Part shown: positions 1-7,263 of the stretch, one piece after another | How the letters are laid out: each line of letters opens with the position of its first letter | Numbering within the stretch: the first letter of the stretch is position 1 | DNA from: Bacteroidales bacterium UBA1754 | Lineage (GTDB): Bacteria; Bacteroidota; Bacteroidia; Bacteroidales; Paludibacteraceae | NCBI GenBank assembly: GCA_002315615.1 | Contig: DCHK01000035.1 | Location: forward strand, 1 to 47,426 | Reading direction: 5' to 3' | DNA length: 47,426 nt | The notes under the pieces: generated by a model | Database searches by the model: none | Told to the model about the DNA's origin: nothing | Seen by the model: only the letters and a program-made list of their open reading frames with translations | Program-made: the position numbers and the translations under genes

Positions 1-2
1 AT

Positions 3-245
3 TTTCCGGGACCTGACTTTTTGAACGGCATTGCACTTTTTGACTCGCCACTCAGTTTTGACGAACTAAATACCAAACTAAAAGACATCGAAACGCAAAT
101 GGGGCGCACTGCGGAAGACAAAAAAGCAGGCATAGTTCGTATTGATATAGACATTATTATATATAATGGCGAAAAGTATAAAGACGACTACAAAAGGCCA
201 TATTTCCAACCATTACTAATCTCTATTGCGACAAAAAAAATATGA
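3..245 (+). CDS. folK: HPPK (folate biosynthesis), C-terminal part, cut by window start
   Basis: Likely 6-hydroxymethyl-7,8-dihydropterin pyrophosphokinase, the cytoplasmic enzyme that transfers pyrophosphate from ATP to hydroxymethyldihydropterin in folate synthesis. The frame is open from base 3 to the TGA at 243-245. It begins with a GPDFLNG segment like the conserved mid-protein stretch of HPPK, then has the LKDIETQMGR helix and a VRIDIDIIIYNG strand matching the HPPK signature with its paired aspartates. Roughly the first half of the enzyme lies outside the window, so the TTG at 21 is an internal codon, not a start. The stop overlaps the ATG of the next gene (ATGA), which suggests translational coupling. 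The family call rests on motif recognition only. Confidence 0.72.
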   Translation, partial: FPGPDFLNGIALFDSPLSFDELNTKLKDIETQMGRTAEDKKAGIVRIDIDIIIYNGEKYKDDYKRPYFQPLLISIATKKI

Positions 246-787
246 ATATCTGCAAATACATACTGAAAAAACTTAATTGGAGATACGAAATCAACATAGA
301 TGAAATTCCACAAAAATGCGTCATTTGCATTGCACCACACACGAGCAATTGGGATTTTGTATTTGGAAAATTGGTGTATTGTGCAATGGGTAAAAAATCG
401 TATTTTTTGATAAAAAAAGAATGGTTATTTTTCCCCGTTTCACTCGTACTAAAACCAATGGGTGCAATAGGCGTGAACCGCAGTAAACACAATTCCATCA
501 CCGACCAAGTGGCTGAAAAAATTCGCAGTGGCGAAATCACGCAAATCGGCATTACACCCGAAGGCACGCGAAAGAAAAACACCGAATGGAAAAAAGGTTT
601 CTACTACATTGCCAAAAAAGCCAATGTACCTATTGTATTGGCTGGTTTCAATTACGAGAAAAAGAAAGTGATTTTTGGGAAAACACTCATCCCAACCGAC
701 GACGAAAACGCTGATTTTGAAATCATTAAAAACTACTACAAAACTGCCGACATAGTAGCAAAACATCCCGAACTTTTTGCAATTTGA
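242..787 (+). CDS. PlsC-like acyltransferase (lysophosphatidic acid acyltransferase family)
   Basis: A 181-residue member of the glycerophospholipid acyltransferase superfamily, which moves acyl groups onto lysophospholipids or related acceptors at the cytoplasmic face of the inner membrane. The catalytic HX4D motif is His33-Asp38 (HTSNWD), and the substrate-binding PEGTR motif is at residues 106-110. The protein is shorter than typical PlsC (about 240) and has no clear N-terminal membrane anchor, as in the small stand-alone acyltransferases common in Bacteroidota. The acceptor cannot be read from sequence. It overlaps folK by 4 bases at its start and the next gene by 4 bases at its end, so the three are probably one transcript. 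Confidence 0.85.
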   Translation: MNICKYILKKLNWRYEINIDEIPQKCVICIAPHTSNWDFVFGKLVYCAMGKKSYFLIKKEWLFFPVSLVLKPMGAIGVNRSKHNSITDQVAEKIRSGEITQIGITPEGTRKKNTEWKKGFYYIAKKANVPIVLAGFNYEKKKVIFGKTLIPTDDENADFEIIKNYYKTADIVAKHPELFAI

Positions 788-1083
788 ACATCGTAGAAAA
801 AATAGCAATTGTGTACATTGTCACTGTCAACGTCATTACATTCGTACTTTTCGGCATTGACAAGTTGAAAGCCAAGAAATCAAAATGGCGAATTTCGGAA
901 TTTACGCTACTGAGTTTCGCTTTTTGTGGCGGAAGTTTAGGTGCACTTGCAGGAATGAAAGTTTGGCATCACAAAACGAATCACAAGAAATTCACTATTC
1001 TCGTTCCAATCTTTTTCGTTTTGTTTTTGTTTGCCTGTTTTTGGTTGCTCACTTATGCACACGCTTTTCGTTGCTACTTATAA
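784..1083 (+). CDS. DUF1294 family small membrane protein
   Basis: A 99-residue integral membrane protein with about three hydrophobic segments (near residues 5-22, 40-58 and 70-92). The segment FGIDKLKAKK, then RISEFTLL, GGSLGALAGM and HKTNHKKF follows the DUF1294 pattern, whose function is unknown. The only in-frame start that keeps the first membrane segment is the TTG at 784, which overlaps the TGA of the acyltransferase as TTGA and so suggests coupled translation. The last 35 bases overlap the 3' end of ruvC on the other strand. Confidence 0.8.
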   Translation: MNIVEKIAIVYIVTVNVITFVLFGIDKLKAKKSKWRISEFTLLSFAFCGGSLGALAGMKVWHHKTNHKKFTILVPIFFVLFLFACFWLLTYAHAFRCYL

Positions 1084-1600
1084 AATCTTTCCAACTTTTA
1101 TATTTACTTGCCACAACAGGATTGTTAGTCTGCAAAAAATGACAATAAGCAGCGCCGAGAGCATCGGTAGCATCAAGTTGCGGAATCATCATTTCTTCGG
1201 GAATTTTAAGGAAACGACGCAACAAATCTGCCACTTGTTCCTTACTTGCTTTTCCGTTTCCAGTGATTGACATTTTAATTTTTAGCGGTGCGTATTCGTT
1301 GATAGAAAGTCCTTTAGTCAATGCAGCAGAAATTGCCACGCCTTGCGCACGACCAAGTTTAAGCATAGACTGCACATTTTTACCAAAAAATGGAGATTCT
1401 ATCGCTAATTCGGTTGGGTGAAATTCATCAATGAGCGAAACGATAGAATTAAAAATTGTATGCAATTTTTGATATGGGTCGTCGCATTTTTTCATATTCA
1501 ACACGCCCATCGTAATGAGTTCTGGTTTATTGTTCTCTATTTTCAACACACCATAACCCATCACCAATGTACCAGGGTCAACACCAAGAATTGTACGCAT
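1049..1600 (-). CDS. ruvC: Holliday junction resolvase RuvC
   Basis: RuvC, the dimeric endonuclease that cuts Holliday junctions with RuvAB in recombinational repair. The 183-residue length is normal. All four acidic catalytic residues are present: Asp8 in GVDPGT, Glu68 in AIESPFF, and Asp143 and Asp146 in LDATDA. It is the last gene of a minus-strand run (endonuclease-like, AmgK-RapZ, nucleotidyltransferase, DUF4286, ruvC). Its C-terminal codons overlap the convergent DUF1294 gene, and no terminator is visible between them. Confidence 0.96.
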   Translation of the reverse strand: MRTILGVDPGTLVMGYGVLKIENNKPELITMGVLNMKKCDDPYQKLHTIFNSIVSLIDEFHPTELAIESPFFGKNVQSMLKLGRAQGVAISAALTKGLSINEYAPLKIKMSITGNGKASKEQVADLLRRFLKIPEEMMIPQLDATDALGAAYCHFLQTNNPVVASKYKSWKDFISSNEKRVHK

Positions 1601-1619
1601 AGATAATTATGAATTTTGA

Positions 1620-1654
1620 ATTATGAATTATGACCAAAGGGAATAATTCATAAT
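1620..1654. repeat. AT-rich inverted repeat between DUF4286 gene and ruvC
   Basis: Perfect 12-base arms ATTATGAATTAT (1620-1631) and ATAATTCATAAT (1643-1654) flank an 11-base loop. The arms are built from the GAATTATGAATT unit that also appears around 1606-1630, 1674-1680 and 2755-2790. It lies in the 95-base gap upstream of ruvC. It may be an RNA hairpin in the minus-strand transcript or a repeat element of this genome. Confidence 0.5.
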
Positions 1655-1695
1655 CATCGACCGACTGGGAGATAATTTTGAATTACCCTTAACTC

Positions 1696-1995
1696 TCATC
1701 TATTAACTATTAACTCTTTACTCAACTTCACTTCTTTCAGTTCGCTGACGAAAAGCAAAACTTTATCGCCAAAATTTACAGAAATCTCTTTTGAAATATT
1801 TGGCAAAATCTCTGCATTCCATTCGCTTTCGTTATTCTCTACTTGCAACGAAAATGTTTGCGTACCAGGTTGTTGTTGAGATTGCACTTTGTACAATTTT
1901 GGAGTAAAATTTTTCATCGTAGGTGCAAAATTTCGCATCCACGAAACAAATTTCACTGCCACCGCATCATCCACGAAAAAAGAAGTTACAAGCAT
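1696..1995 (-). CDS. DUF4286 family protein
   Basis: A 99-residue soluble protein with no signal peptide or membrane segment. An N-terminal FFVDDAVAVKFVSWMRN stretch, a central TFSLQVEN strand and a C-terminal FGDKVLLFVSELKEVKL match the layout of DUF4286, a small alpha/beta-barrel-like family of unknown role in Bacteroidota. It lies between the MurU-like gene and ruvC on the same strand, with gaps of 25 and 95 bases. The fit was recognised by eye, so a profile search should confirm it. Confidence 0.68.
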   Translation of the reverse strand: MLVTSFFVDDAVAVKFVSWMRNFAPTMKNFTPKLYKVQSQQQPGTQTFSLQVENNESEWNAEILPNISKEISVNFGDKVLLFVSELKEVKLSKELIVNR

Positions 1996-2020
1996 TTTGT
2001 TTAATTTTGAATTAAGATGG

Positions 2021-2752
2021 TTATTTCAATACAAACTTTTCGGCAACTGCGAGCGAATCGATTTTGCCGACATCGAGCAATTGTAAATCTTTACCAACAA
2101 ATGCAGAAATGTTATGTTTCTGACATTCTGCCAAATAAAAATCCGTTATGGAGAATTTTCCTTGCCAATGATCTTGCTCCATCACATCAAAAATGCGTGG
2201 CGAAACAACGTGAATACCCGAAAACGCAAATTTTTCATATATAGAAACATCAATGTCTGTTCGAGGTTTCGTTTCGCCCGTTTTCACATTCACCCAACCT
2301 TGCAACAAGTTTTCTATAAAAAGCAAATAACGACTTGATTCTCTTTCACTTACAAGCAATGTCGCCAACGATTCATTTTGTTTTGCTTGCGCATAAAAAT
2401 TAGCCACATCAAGATTTGAAAGTATATCGACATTATGAATAAGAATTGGCTCGTTGCCATCAAAAAAATTCTTTGCTTTGAGTATTCCACCACCCGTTTC
2501 GAGCAACTCGTCGCTTTCGTCGGAAATGTCAATTTTCACGCCAAAATTATTATTCTCCGCCAAAAAACGTATTATTTGGTCTGAAAAATGATGAACATTA
2601 ACTACCAAATGGTCGAAACCTGCGTTTTTCAATTTCAAAACAACGTGTTCCAAAAGTGGTTTCCCGCAAATGGGAATCATCGCCTTTGGCATTGTATCGG
2701 TAAGCGGTTTGAGGCGTGTGCCAAGTCCCGCAGCAAAAATCATTGCACGCAT
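2021..2752 (-). CDS. Sugar-phosphate nucleotidyltransferase, MurU-like
   Basis: A 243-residue cytoplasmic nucleotidyltransferase that makes an NDP-sugar from a sugar-1-phosphate. The N-terminus MIFAAGLGTRLKPLTD is the NTP-binding GxGTRLxPLT signature, followed by MPKAMIPICGKPLLEH and a metal-site segment HNVDILSN. This size and motif set fit MurU (MurNAc-1-phosphate uridylyltransferase) and small mannose-1-phosphate guanylyltransferases. The upstream neighbour is an AmgK-like kinase, which in known MurNAc/GlcNAc recycling supplies MurU's substrate, so MurU is the preferred reading. Base and sugar specificity cannot be read directly. Confidence 0.8.
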   Translation of the reverse strand: MRAMIFAAGLGTRLKPLTDTMPKAMIPICGKPLLEHVVLKLKNAGFDHLVVNVHHFSDQIIRFLAENNNFGVKIDISDESDELLETGGGILKAKNFFDGNEPILIHNVDILSNLDVANFYAQAKQNESLATLLVSERESSRYLLFIENLLQGWVNVKTGETKPRTDIDVSIYEKFAFSGIHVVSPRIFDVMEQDHWQGKFSITDFYLAECQKHNISAFVGKDLQLLDVGKIDSLAVAEKFVLK

Positions 2753-2809
2753 GAGAATTATGAATTATGAATTTAGAATTTTGAATTGAGATTTGAAAGA
2801 CATTCGACT

Positions 2810-4264
2810 TTAGACACTTAAACGATTAAACACCTGTTCTTTGCCTTGTTCGCGATGGACAAGATGCACCTCAACGCCAAATTTTTTATGAATATATTCA
2901 GCCACGTGTTGCGCCGAGTACACCGAACGATGCTGTCCGCCTGTGCAACCAAACGAGAACATTAAATGCGTGAAACCACGCTCCATATATCGCCTGACGT
3001 GGTCTGACGCCAACGTGTAAATCGGTTCGAGGAAACGAAAAATTTCGCCATCATTTTCCAAAAAATCAATTACAGGTTTGTCAAGTCCCGTAAGTTGCTT
3101 GTACTGCTCGTAGCGACCAGGATTATGCACCCAACGGCAATCGAAAACATAACCACCACCATTGCCCGACTCATCTTGCGGAATACCTTTTTTGTACGAA
3201 AAACTGAACACATCAACCACCAACGGCGATTTTTCGGGCAAAGGTTGCGCCTTAAACTTATCTAACGCACACATTTGCAACAAAATACTATGCAAACAAG
3301 TATATTCTGTAAAATTATTTTGCAACAAATCTGACAAATTTTGAATTGCTGGTGGAATGCTTTCTAAAAAGTGCGATTTCCGTTCAAAAAATCCTCTATA
3401 TCCGTATGCGCCAAGCACTTGCAATAATCTGAACAATACAAATAATTTCAGTTTTTTATCAAAATATGTACGATTCAGTTTTAGATATTTTTGCAATTCG
3501 TCAAAATAAACATCAACCAAATGCTGACGCAAAGAATCGCTTAAATTTGCCTTTGCTTGCCAAAGAAAAGATGCCACATCATAAAAAATCGGTCCTTTTC
3601 GTCCACCTTGATAATCGATAAAATAAGGTTCGTTGTTAAAAATCATCACGTTGCGCGACTGAAAATCACGATAAAGAAAAGTGCAAGTTCTATCTTGCAA
3701 CAAATCGTTTTTCAAAAGGTCGAAATCGTTTTCGAGCAATTCTTCCGAAAAATAAATGCCCGATGGTTTCAAAAAACTATATTTAAAATAATTCAAATCC
3801 CACATCACAGTGCGTTCGTTGAATTCTTTTTGCTGATAGCAAACCGAAAAATCGAGATTTTTGGCACCTTCAAACTGAATTTTTGGCAACACACGAATAG
3901 TTTTTTCGAGCATTCTTATTTCAGTTTCGGAAAAATTACCACTTGCACGACCATTTTTTATATAGTCGAAAAGTGAGAGATTTCCCAAATCTTGCTGAAA
4001 ATAGCAATTGTGGTCGTCCGACACCCAAAGCACTTTTGGAACAGGCAAACCTTGCGCTAAAAAATGCATCGAAAGTTGCAAAAAAGAATCGTTTTCTTCG
4101 TGCGACTCTCCTTTCACAAAAATGAGTGATTGGCTATTTCCTTTCCATCTTTCGTACACACGATTTGAGCCCGAACCCGTTATTTTTTCGACCGTAGAAA
4201 GTTGCTCACTCGTAAGTTTTTCGAATATATCTTGATAATTTTCCATATTGAATTTTTCTAACAT
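2810..4264 (-). CDS. AmgK-like anomeric sugar kinase fused to RapZ C-terminal domain
   Basis: A 484-residue two-domain cytoplasmic protein. Residues about 10-335 are an aminoglycoside-phosphotransferase-fold kinase: LYRDFQSRNVM holds the catalytic Asp200 and Asn205, and FIDYQGGRKGPIFYD holds the metal-binding Asp217. This pattern is that of AmgK, which phosphorylates MurNAc or GlcNAc at the anomeric position. Residues about 347-484 are a RapZ C-terminal domain, with SFSYKKGIP, FDCRWVHNP and FGCTGGQHRSV. In E. coli that domain of RapZ binds glucosamine-6-phosphate. The RapZ N-terminal P-loop domain is absent and the kinase takes its place. The start could also be Met7. The stop of the upstream gene lies 9 bases away. 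The likely role is cell-wall amino-sugar recycling with the MurU-like neighbour. Confidence 0.85.
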   Translation of the reverse strand: MLEKFNMENYQDIFEKLTSEQLSTVEKITGSGSNRVYERWKGNSQSLIFVKGESHEENDSFLQLSMHFLAQGLPVPKVLWVSDDHNCYFQQDLGNLSLFDYIKNGRASGNFSETEIRMLEKTIRVLPKIQFEGAKNLDFSVCYQQKEFNERTVMWDLNYFKYSFLKPSGIYFSEELLENDFDLLKNDLLQDRTCTFLYRDFQSRNVMIFNNEPYFIDYQGGRKGPIFYDVASFLWQAKANLSDSLRQHLVDVYFDELQKYLKLNRTYFDKKLKLFVLFRLLQVLGAYGYRGFFERKSHFLESIPPAIQNLSDLLQNNFTEYTCLHSILLQMCALDKFKAQPLPEKSPLVVDVFSFSYKKGIPQDESGNGGGYVFDCRWVHNPGRYEQYKQLTGLDKPVIDFLENDGEIFRFLEPIYTLASDHVRRYMERGFTHLMFSFGCTGGQHRSVYSAQHVAEYIHKKFGVEVHLVHREQGKEQVFNRLSV

Positions 4265-4273
4265 TTACACTTT

Positions 4274-5173
4274 TCAAAATTCCACAACAACCATTACTGG
4301 AAAATGGTCTGACGGCACACGCGCTTCCGATGGATAAAGCGAATATTCCTTGGGGAAATCGGGTGCTTGAAAACCTTCTGCCGAGACTTTTACACGATAC
4401 GTGTCGGTAAGAATACCATACTTCAGCACTTTTATTGGCGAAGTAACAAGTATGTGGTCAATTCTGCTCTCGGTAAGCAATGTTGCATTAAAACCATTGA
4501 AAGTTCCATTCGTTGCGTAATGTTGTTGAGCGATTTCATAAGAATCAGAAAGAACATCGTTATCTGTCAAAATTCTATACGCTTCGCTACGTTGGTCAAC
4601 ATTCAAATCGCCCGTAAAAATCGCAGGATATTTCCTATTTTTCGCTATGGTTGAAAGAATGAGTTTTGCACTTTCTTGTCGCGCCACCACACCACGATGG
4701 TCGAAGTGCGTATTGTAGAAATAGAACTTTTTTCCAGTGGACAAATCTTTGAAAAATGCCCAAGTGCAAATTCGAGGCAACATTGCGTCCCAACCAACAT
4801 TTGGAGCATCGGTATTTTGCGAAAGCCAAAACGTACCACTATCCAATAATTTTAGTCGCTCAACCGAATAAAAAATGGCAGAAAATTCACCTTTTTCTTT
4901 CCCATCTTCTCGACCGACGCCAACATAATCGTACCCCGTAAGCATACGTTTCAAATCTTGCAATTGTTCGTAAGTAGCCTCTTGCGTACCAAAAACCTCA
5001 AAACCGTGAAATTTAATAAGTTGCGCCACATACACACTACGCTGACTCCAAGCATTTCCTGCAATAGAATCTTTCGCGTTTTTATATCGCAAATTGTACG
5101 TAGCAACCGTCAAATTTTGCGCCGAAACCACAATATTGAACAGCAAAAAAAAGAGTAAAAATCTCGTTTTCAT
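4274..5173 (-). CDS. Exported endonuclease/exonuclease/phosphatase family protein
   Basis: A 299-residue exported hydrolase of the DNase I-like EEP superfamily. From the ATG at 5173 it reads MKTRFLLFFLLFNIVVSAQ, a signal peptide. A longer reading from a TTG at 5188 would sit almost on the predicted transcription start, so ATG is preferred. Conserved blocks in order are ATYNLRY, GTQEATYEQL (metal-binding Glu), YFYNTHFDHRG (catalytic His), IFTGDLNV (Asp, Asn), ESRIDHILV and PSDHFPVMV (terminal Asp-His pair). The full active site is therefore intact. Substrates in this family include nucleic acids, phospholipids and sugar phosphates, and cannot be chosen here. It leads the minus-strand run towards ruvC and has a -7 motif at 5195-5202. 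Confidence 0.87.
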   Translation of the reverse strand: MKTRFLLFFLLFNIVVSAQNLTVATYNLRYKNAKDSIAGNAWSQRSVYVAQLIKFHGFEVFGTQEATYEQLQDLKRMLTGYDYVGVGREDGKEKGEFSAIFYSVERLKLLDSGTFWLSQNTDAPNVGWDAMLPRICTWAFFKDLSTGKKFYFYNTHFDHRGVVARQESAKLILSTIAKNRKYPAIFTGDLNVDQRSEAYRILTDNDVLSDSYEIAQQHYATNGTFNGFNATLLTESRIDHILVTSPIKVLKYGILTDTYRVKVSAEGFQAPDFPKEYSLYPSEARVPSDHFPVMVVVEF

Positions 5174-5194
5174 TTCTTCAAAAATCAATTCTTA

Positions 5195-5202
5195 CAAAAG
5201 TA
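5195..5202 (-). promoter_or_regulatory. Bacteroidota -7 promoter motif (TAnnTTTG) for the 5173-1049 run
   Basis: The minus strand reads TACTTTTG, matching the -7 consensus TAnnTTTG. It lies 22 bases before the ATG at 5173. No clear -33 TTTG is seen at the usual 19-21 base spacing. It is back to back with a plus-strand -7 motif at 5229-5236. Confidence 0.5.
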
Positions 5203-5228
5203 AGAAAAAATTTTAGAAATCTTTTCCT

Positions 5229-5236
5229 TATCTTTG
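5229..5236 (+). promoter_or_regulatory. Bacteroidota -7 promoter motif (TATCTTTG) for the porin gene
   Basis: TATCTTTG matches TAnnTTTG exactly and lies 26 bases before the GTG start of the porin gene, giving a leader of about 20 bases. The -33 element is not obvious. Confidence 0.6.
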
Positions 5237-5262
5237 CACACAAAATTGTCAATTTACACTTT

Positions 5263-7257
5263 GTGAAAAAATATCTATCTATCCTACTCTATTGTTTGTT
5301 TTTGTGCAACCAAGCGCTTTTTTCGTCAGAAAAAAAATCGCAATTGGTAAAACAAAACGCAACTTCTATTGATATTATTGACACTTTAAACAACGACTCT
5401 GCAAAGCACAACAAACTGCCCGAAATTGAGGAAAAAATACGTGTTTGGACAATTTCTGAAATAACAGGAGATATTGAAAAATCCGAACTCGACACCGCAT
5501 TTATTAACTTTAACCAGACCTCGACAGACGAATGTTACGACATTGCCAACTCGTGGTTGGGGAATATGGGTTCGCCAATGCAATCGAAGATTTTTTTCAA
5601 CAGAAAAGACGAATCTTATTTTATTTTTTCGCACCCATACGCCAACTATATGCAAGATGCTAAAGACGTGCAGTTTTTCGACACAAAAACACCATTTTCT
5701 TCAATTGCATACTATCGTGCTGGACCTTCGTACGGACGCGAAGAACGACTGAAAGCACGATTTGCGGTGAGTGTTACGCCAAAATTCAGTTTTGGATTCA
5801 ATGCCGACTATATTTATGGTAGAGGAATGTACATCGCCCAATCGACCAAAGACGTTATCGGAAATTTTTGGATGGGATACAGAGGCAAAAAATACATTTT
5901 TCACGCCGTTACGGGACTTAACCATTTCAAAAATTATGAAAATGGTGGCATAAAAAACGACTCGGTTGTTTTGTACCCCGAACTTCAACCTACACGCATC
6001 AAGGCACAGAATATGGAAGTGAATATTGGTGCGGAGAAAAAAGCGCAGACAAATCTTCAAAACCAATATGTACTTTTTACCCAAAAATTCCGTACAGGTA
6101 AAAGCGAGATAAATACCGAAGATTCCACCGAAACATTTATTCCAATTATCAACTTCATCCACACGGCGAAATACGAGCACAATCAAAGAAAATATAGCGA
6201 AGACGACACTACATCTTTTTACATCGGTCAGTTCAATCGCCAAATCATTCTTTGCGATTCGCTCACACGCGACAAAGTCGGTTATCATTCTTTGTCCAAC
6301 ACTTTAGGCGTAGAACTTACCGAAGATTTCAACAAAAAAGGCAAATTTGGACTGACAGGATATGTTACGCACGAATACACAAAATACCAATATTTTGCCG
6401 ATAAAAAATTTCACTACACAAGTGATAACGACCTTGTTGTAGGTGGTATTCTATCGAAAAACAACGGACAACACTTTAACTACAACGCATCGGGCGACGT
6501 ATTTGTTTATGGCGAACGAATAGGCGAATTTAACCTATCGGGGAATATTGCCACAAATTTCAATGTCGGCAAAAAGAATTTGGAACTTTCTGGACGCGTA
6601 TTTTTCAAAAATGCAACTCCAAATAGATTCATTCAGCACTACGAATCGAATTATTTCACTTGGGATAACGAGAATTTCAAAAACGAAAAGAAATTACATT
6701 TCGATGTGCGTTTCGGCATTCCACAATGGCATTTATGGTTGAAAGGCGGTGCCGAAAATATTACAGATTTCATCTTTTTCAATACAAAAGCCGTACCCGA
6801 GCAATACGATAAAAACATACAAGTTGCATCGCTCACGCTACGCAAAGATTTTCACGTGTGGTTGCTACATCTCGAAAATGAATTTACTTATCAAAAATCG
6901 AGCCACGAAGATGCTTTGCCATTGCCAGAACTGACGACTTACAACAACCTCTATTTTATGACCACCATTTTCAAGGTGTTGACATTCCAAATAGGAGGCG
7001 AACTGCATTACCACACGGCATACAAGGCACAAACATACAATCCAGCAACGGGATTATTCTATAATTCTGACAAAAAAATCGGGAACTACCCGATTCTTAA
7101 TGTTTATGCCAACGTTCATTTGAAGCGCGTAAGATTCTTCGTAATGTATTACCACTCCAACTTCAACTTTTCCGACAACAATTACTTTAGCACAGCAAGT
7201 TATCCTATCAATCCAGGAATGCTAAAACTCGGACTTTCGTGGAATTTCTACGATTAA
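5263..7257 (+). CDS. Putative outer-membrane porin (Porin_10 family)
   Basis: A 664-residue outer-membrane beta-barrel protein. The GTG start at 5263 opens a signal peptide of about 21 residues (MKKYLSILLYCLFLCNQALF). After a short spacer comes the family-typical block with NSWLGNMGSPMQSKIFFNR and AYYRAGPSYGREERL, then many alternating beta strands. It ends in LGLSWNFYD, an aromatic-rich final strand as expected of a barrel inserted by BamA. The length fits the Bacteroidota 'putative porin' family, whose transported solute is unknown. It is a single-gene unit with its own -7 motif. It converges with ispG, the two stops being 6 bases apart with no clear hairpin between. Confidence 0.85.
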   Translation: MKKYLSILLYCLFLCNQALFSSEKKSQLVKQNATSIDIIDTLNNDSAKHNKLPEIEEKIRVWTISEITGDIEKSELDTAFINFNQTSTDECYDIANSWLGNMGSPMQSKIFFNRKDESYFIFSHPYANYMQDAKDVQFFDTKTPFSSIAYYRAGPSYGREERLKARFAVSVTPKFSFGFNADYIYGRGMYIAQSTKDVIGNFWMGYRGKKYIFHAVTGLNHFKNYENGGIKNDSVVLYPELQPTRIKAQNMEVNIGAEKKAQTNLQNQYVLFTQKFRTGKSEINTEDSTETFIPIINFIHTAKYEHNQRKYSEDDTTSFYIGQFNRQIILCDSLTRDKVGYHSLSNTLGVELTEDFNKKGKFGLTGYVTHEYTKYQYFADKKFHYTSDNDLVVGGILSKNNGQHFNYNASGDVFVYGERIGEFNLSGNIATNFNVGKKNLELSGRVFFKNATPNRFIQHYESNYFTWDNENFKNEKKLHFDVRFGIPQWHLWLKGGAENITDFIFFNTKAVPEQYDKNIQVASLTLRKDFHVWLLHLENEFTYQKSSHEDALPLPELTTYNNLYFMTTIFKVLTFQIGGELHYHTAYKAQTYNPATGLFYNSDKKIGNYPILNVYANVHLKRVRFFVMYYHSNFNFSDNNYFSTASYPINPGMLKLGLSWNFYD

Positions 7258-7263
7258 AATCGT

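Noticed and set aside
5174..5188. TTG at 5188 as start of the EEP-family gene
   Set aside because: It would lie at the predicted transcription start, and it spoils the signal peptide that begins neatly at the ATG at 5173.
5701..6288. Minus-strand frame of 195 codons inside the porin gene
   Set aside because: It is fully antisense to a clear Porin_10 gene, with no recognisable motif and no start signal.
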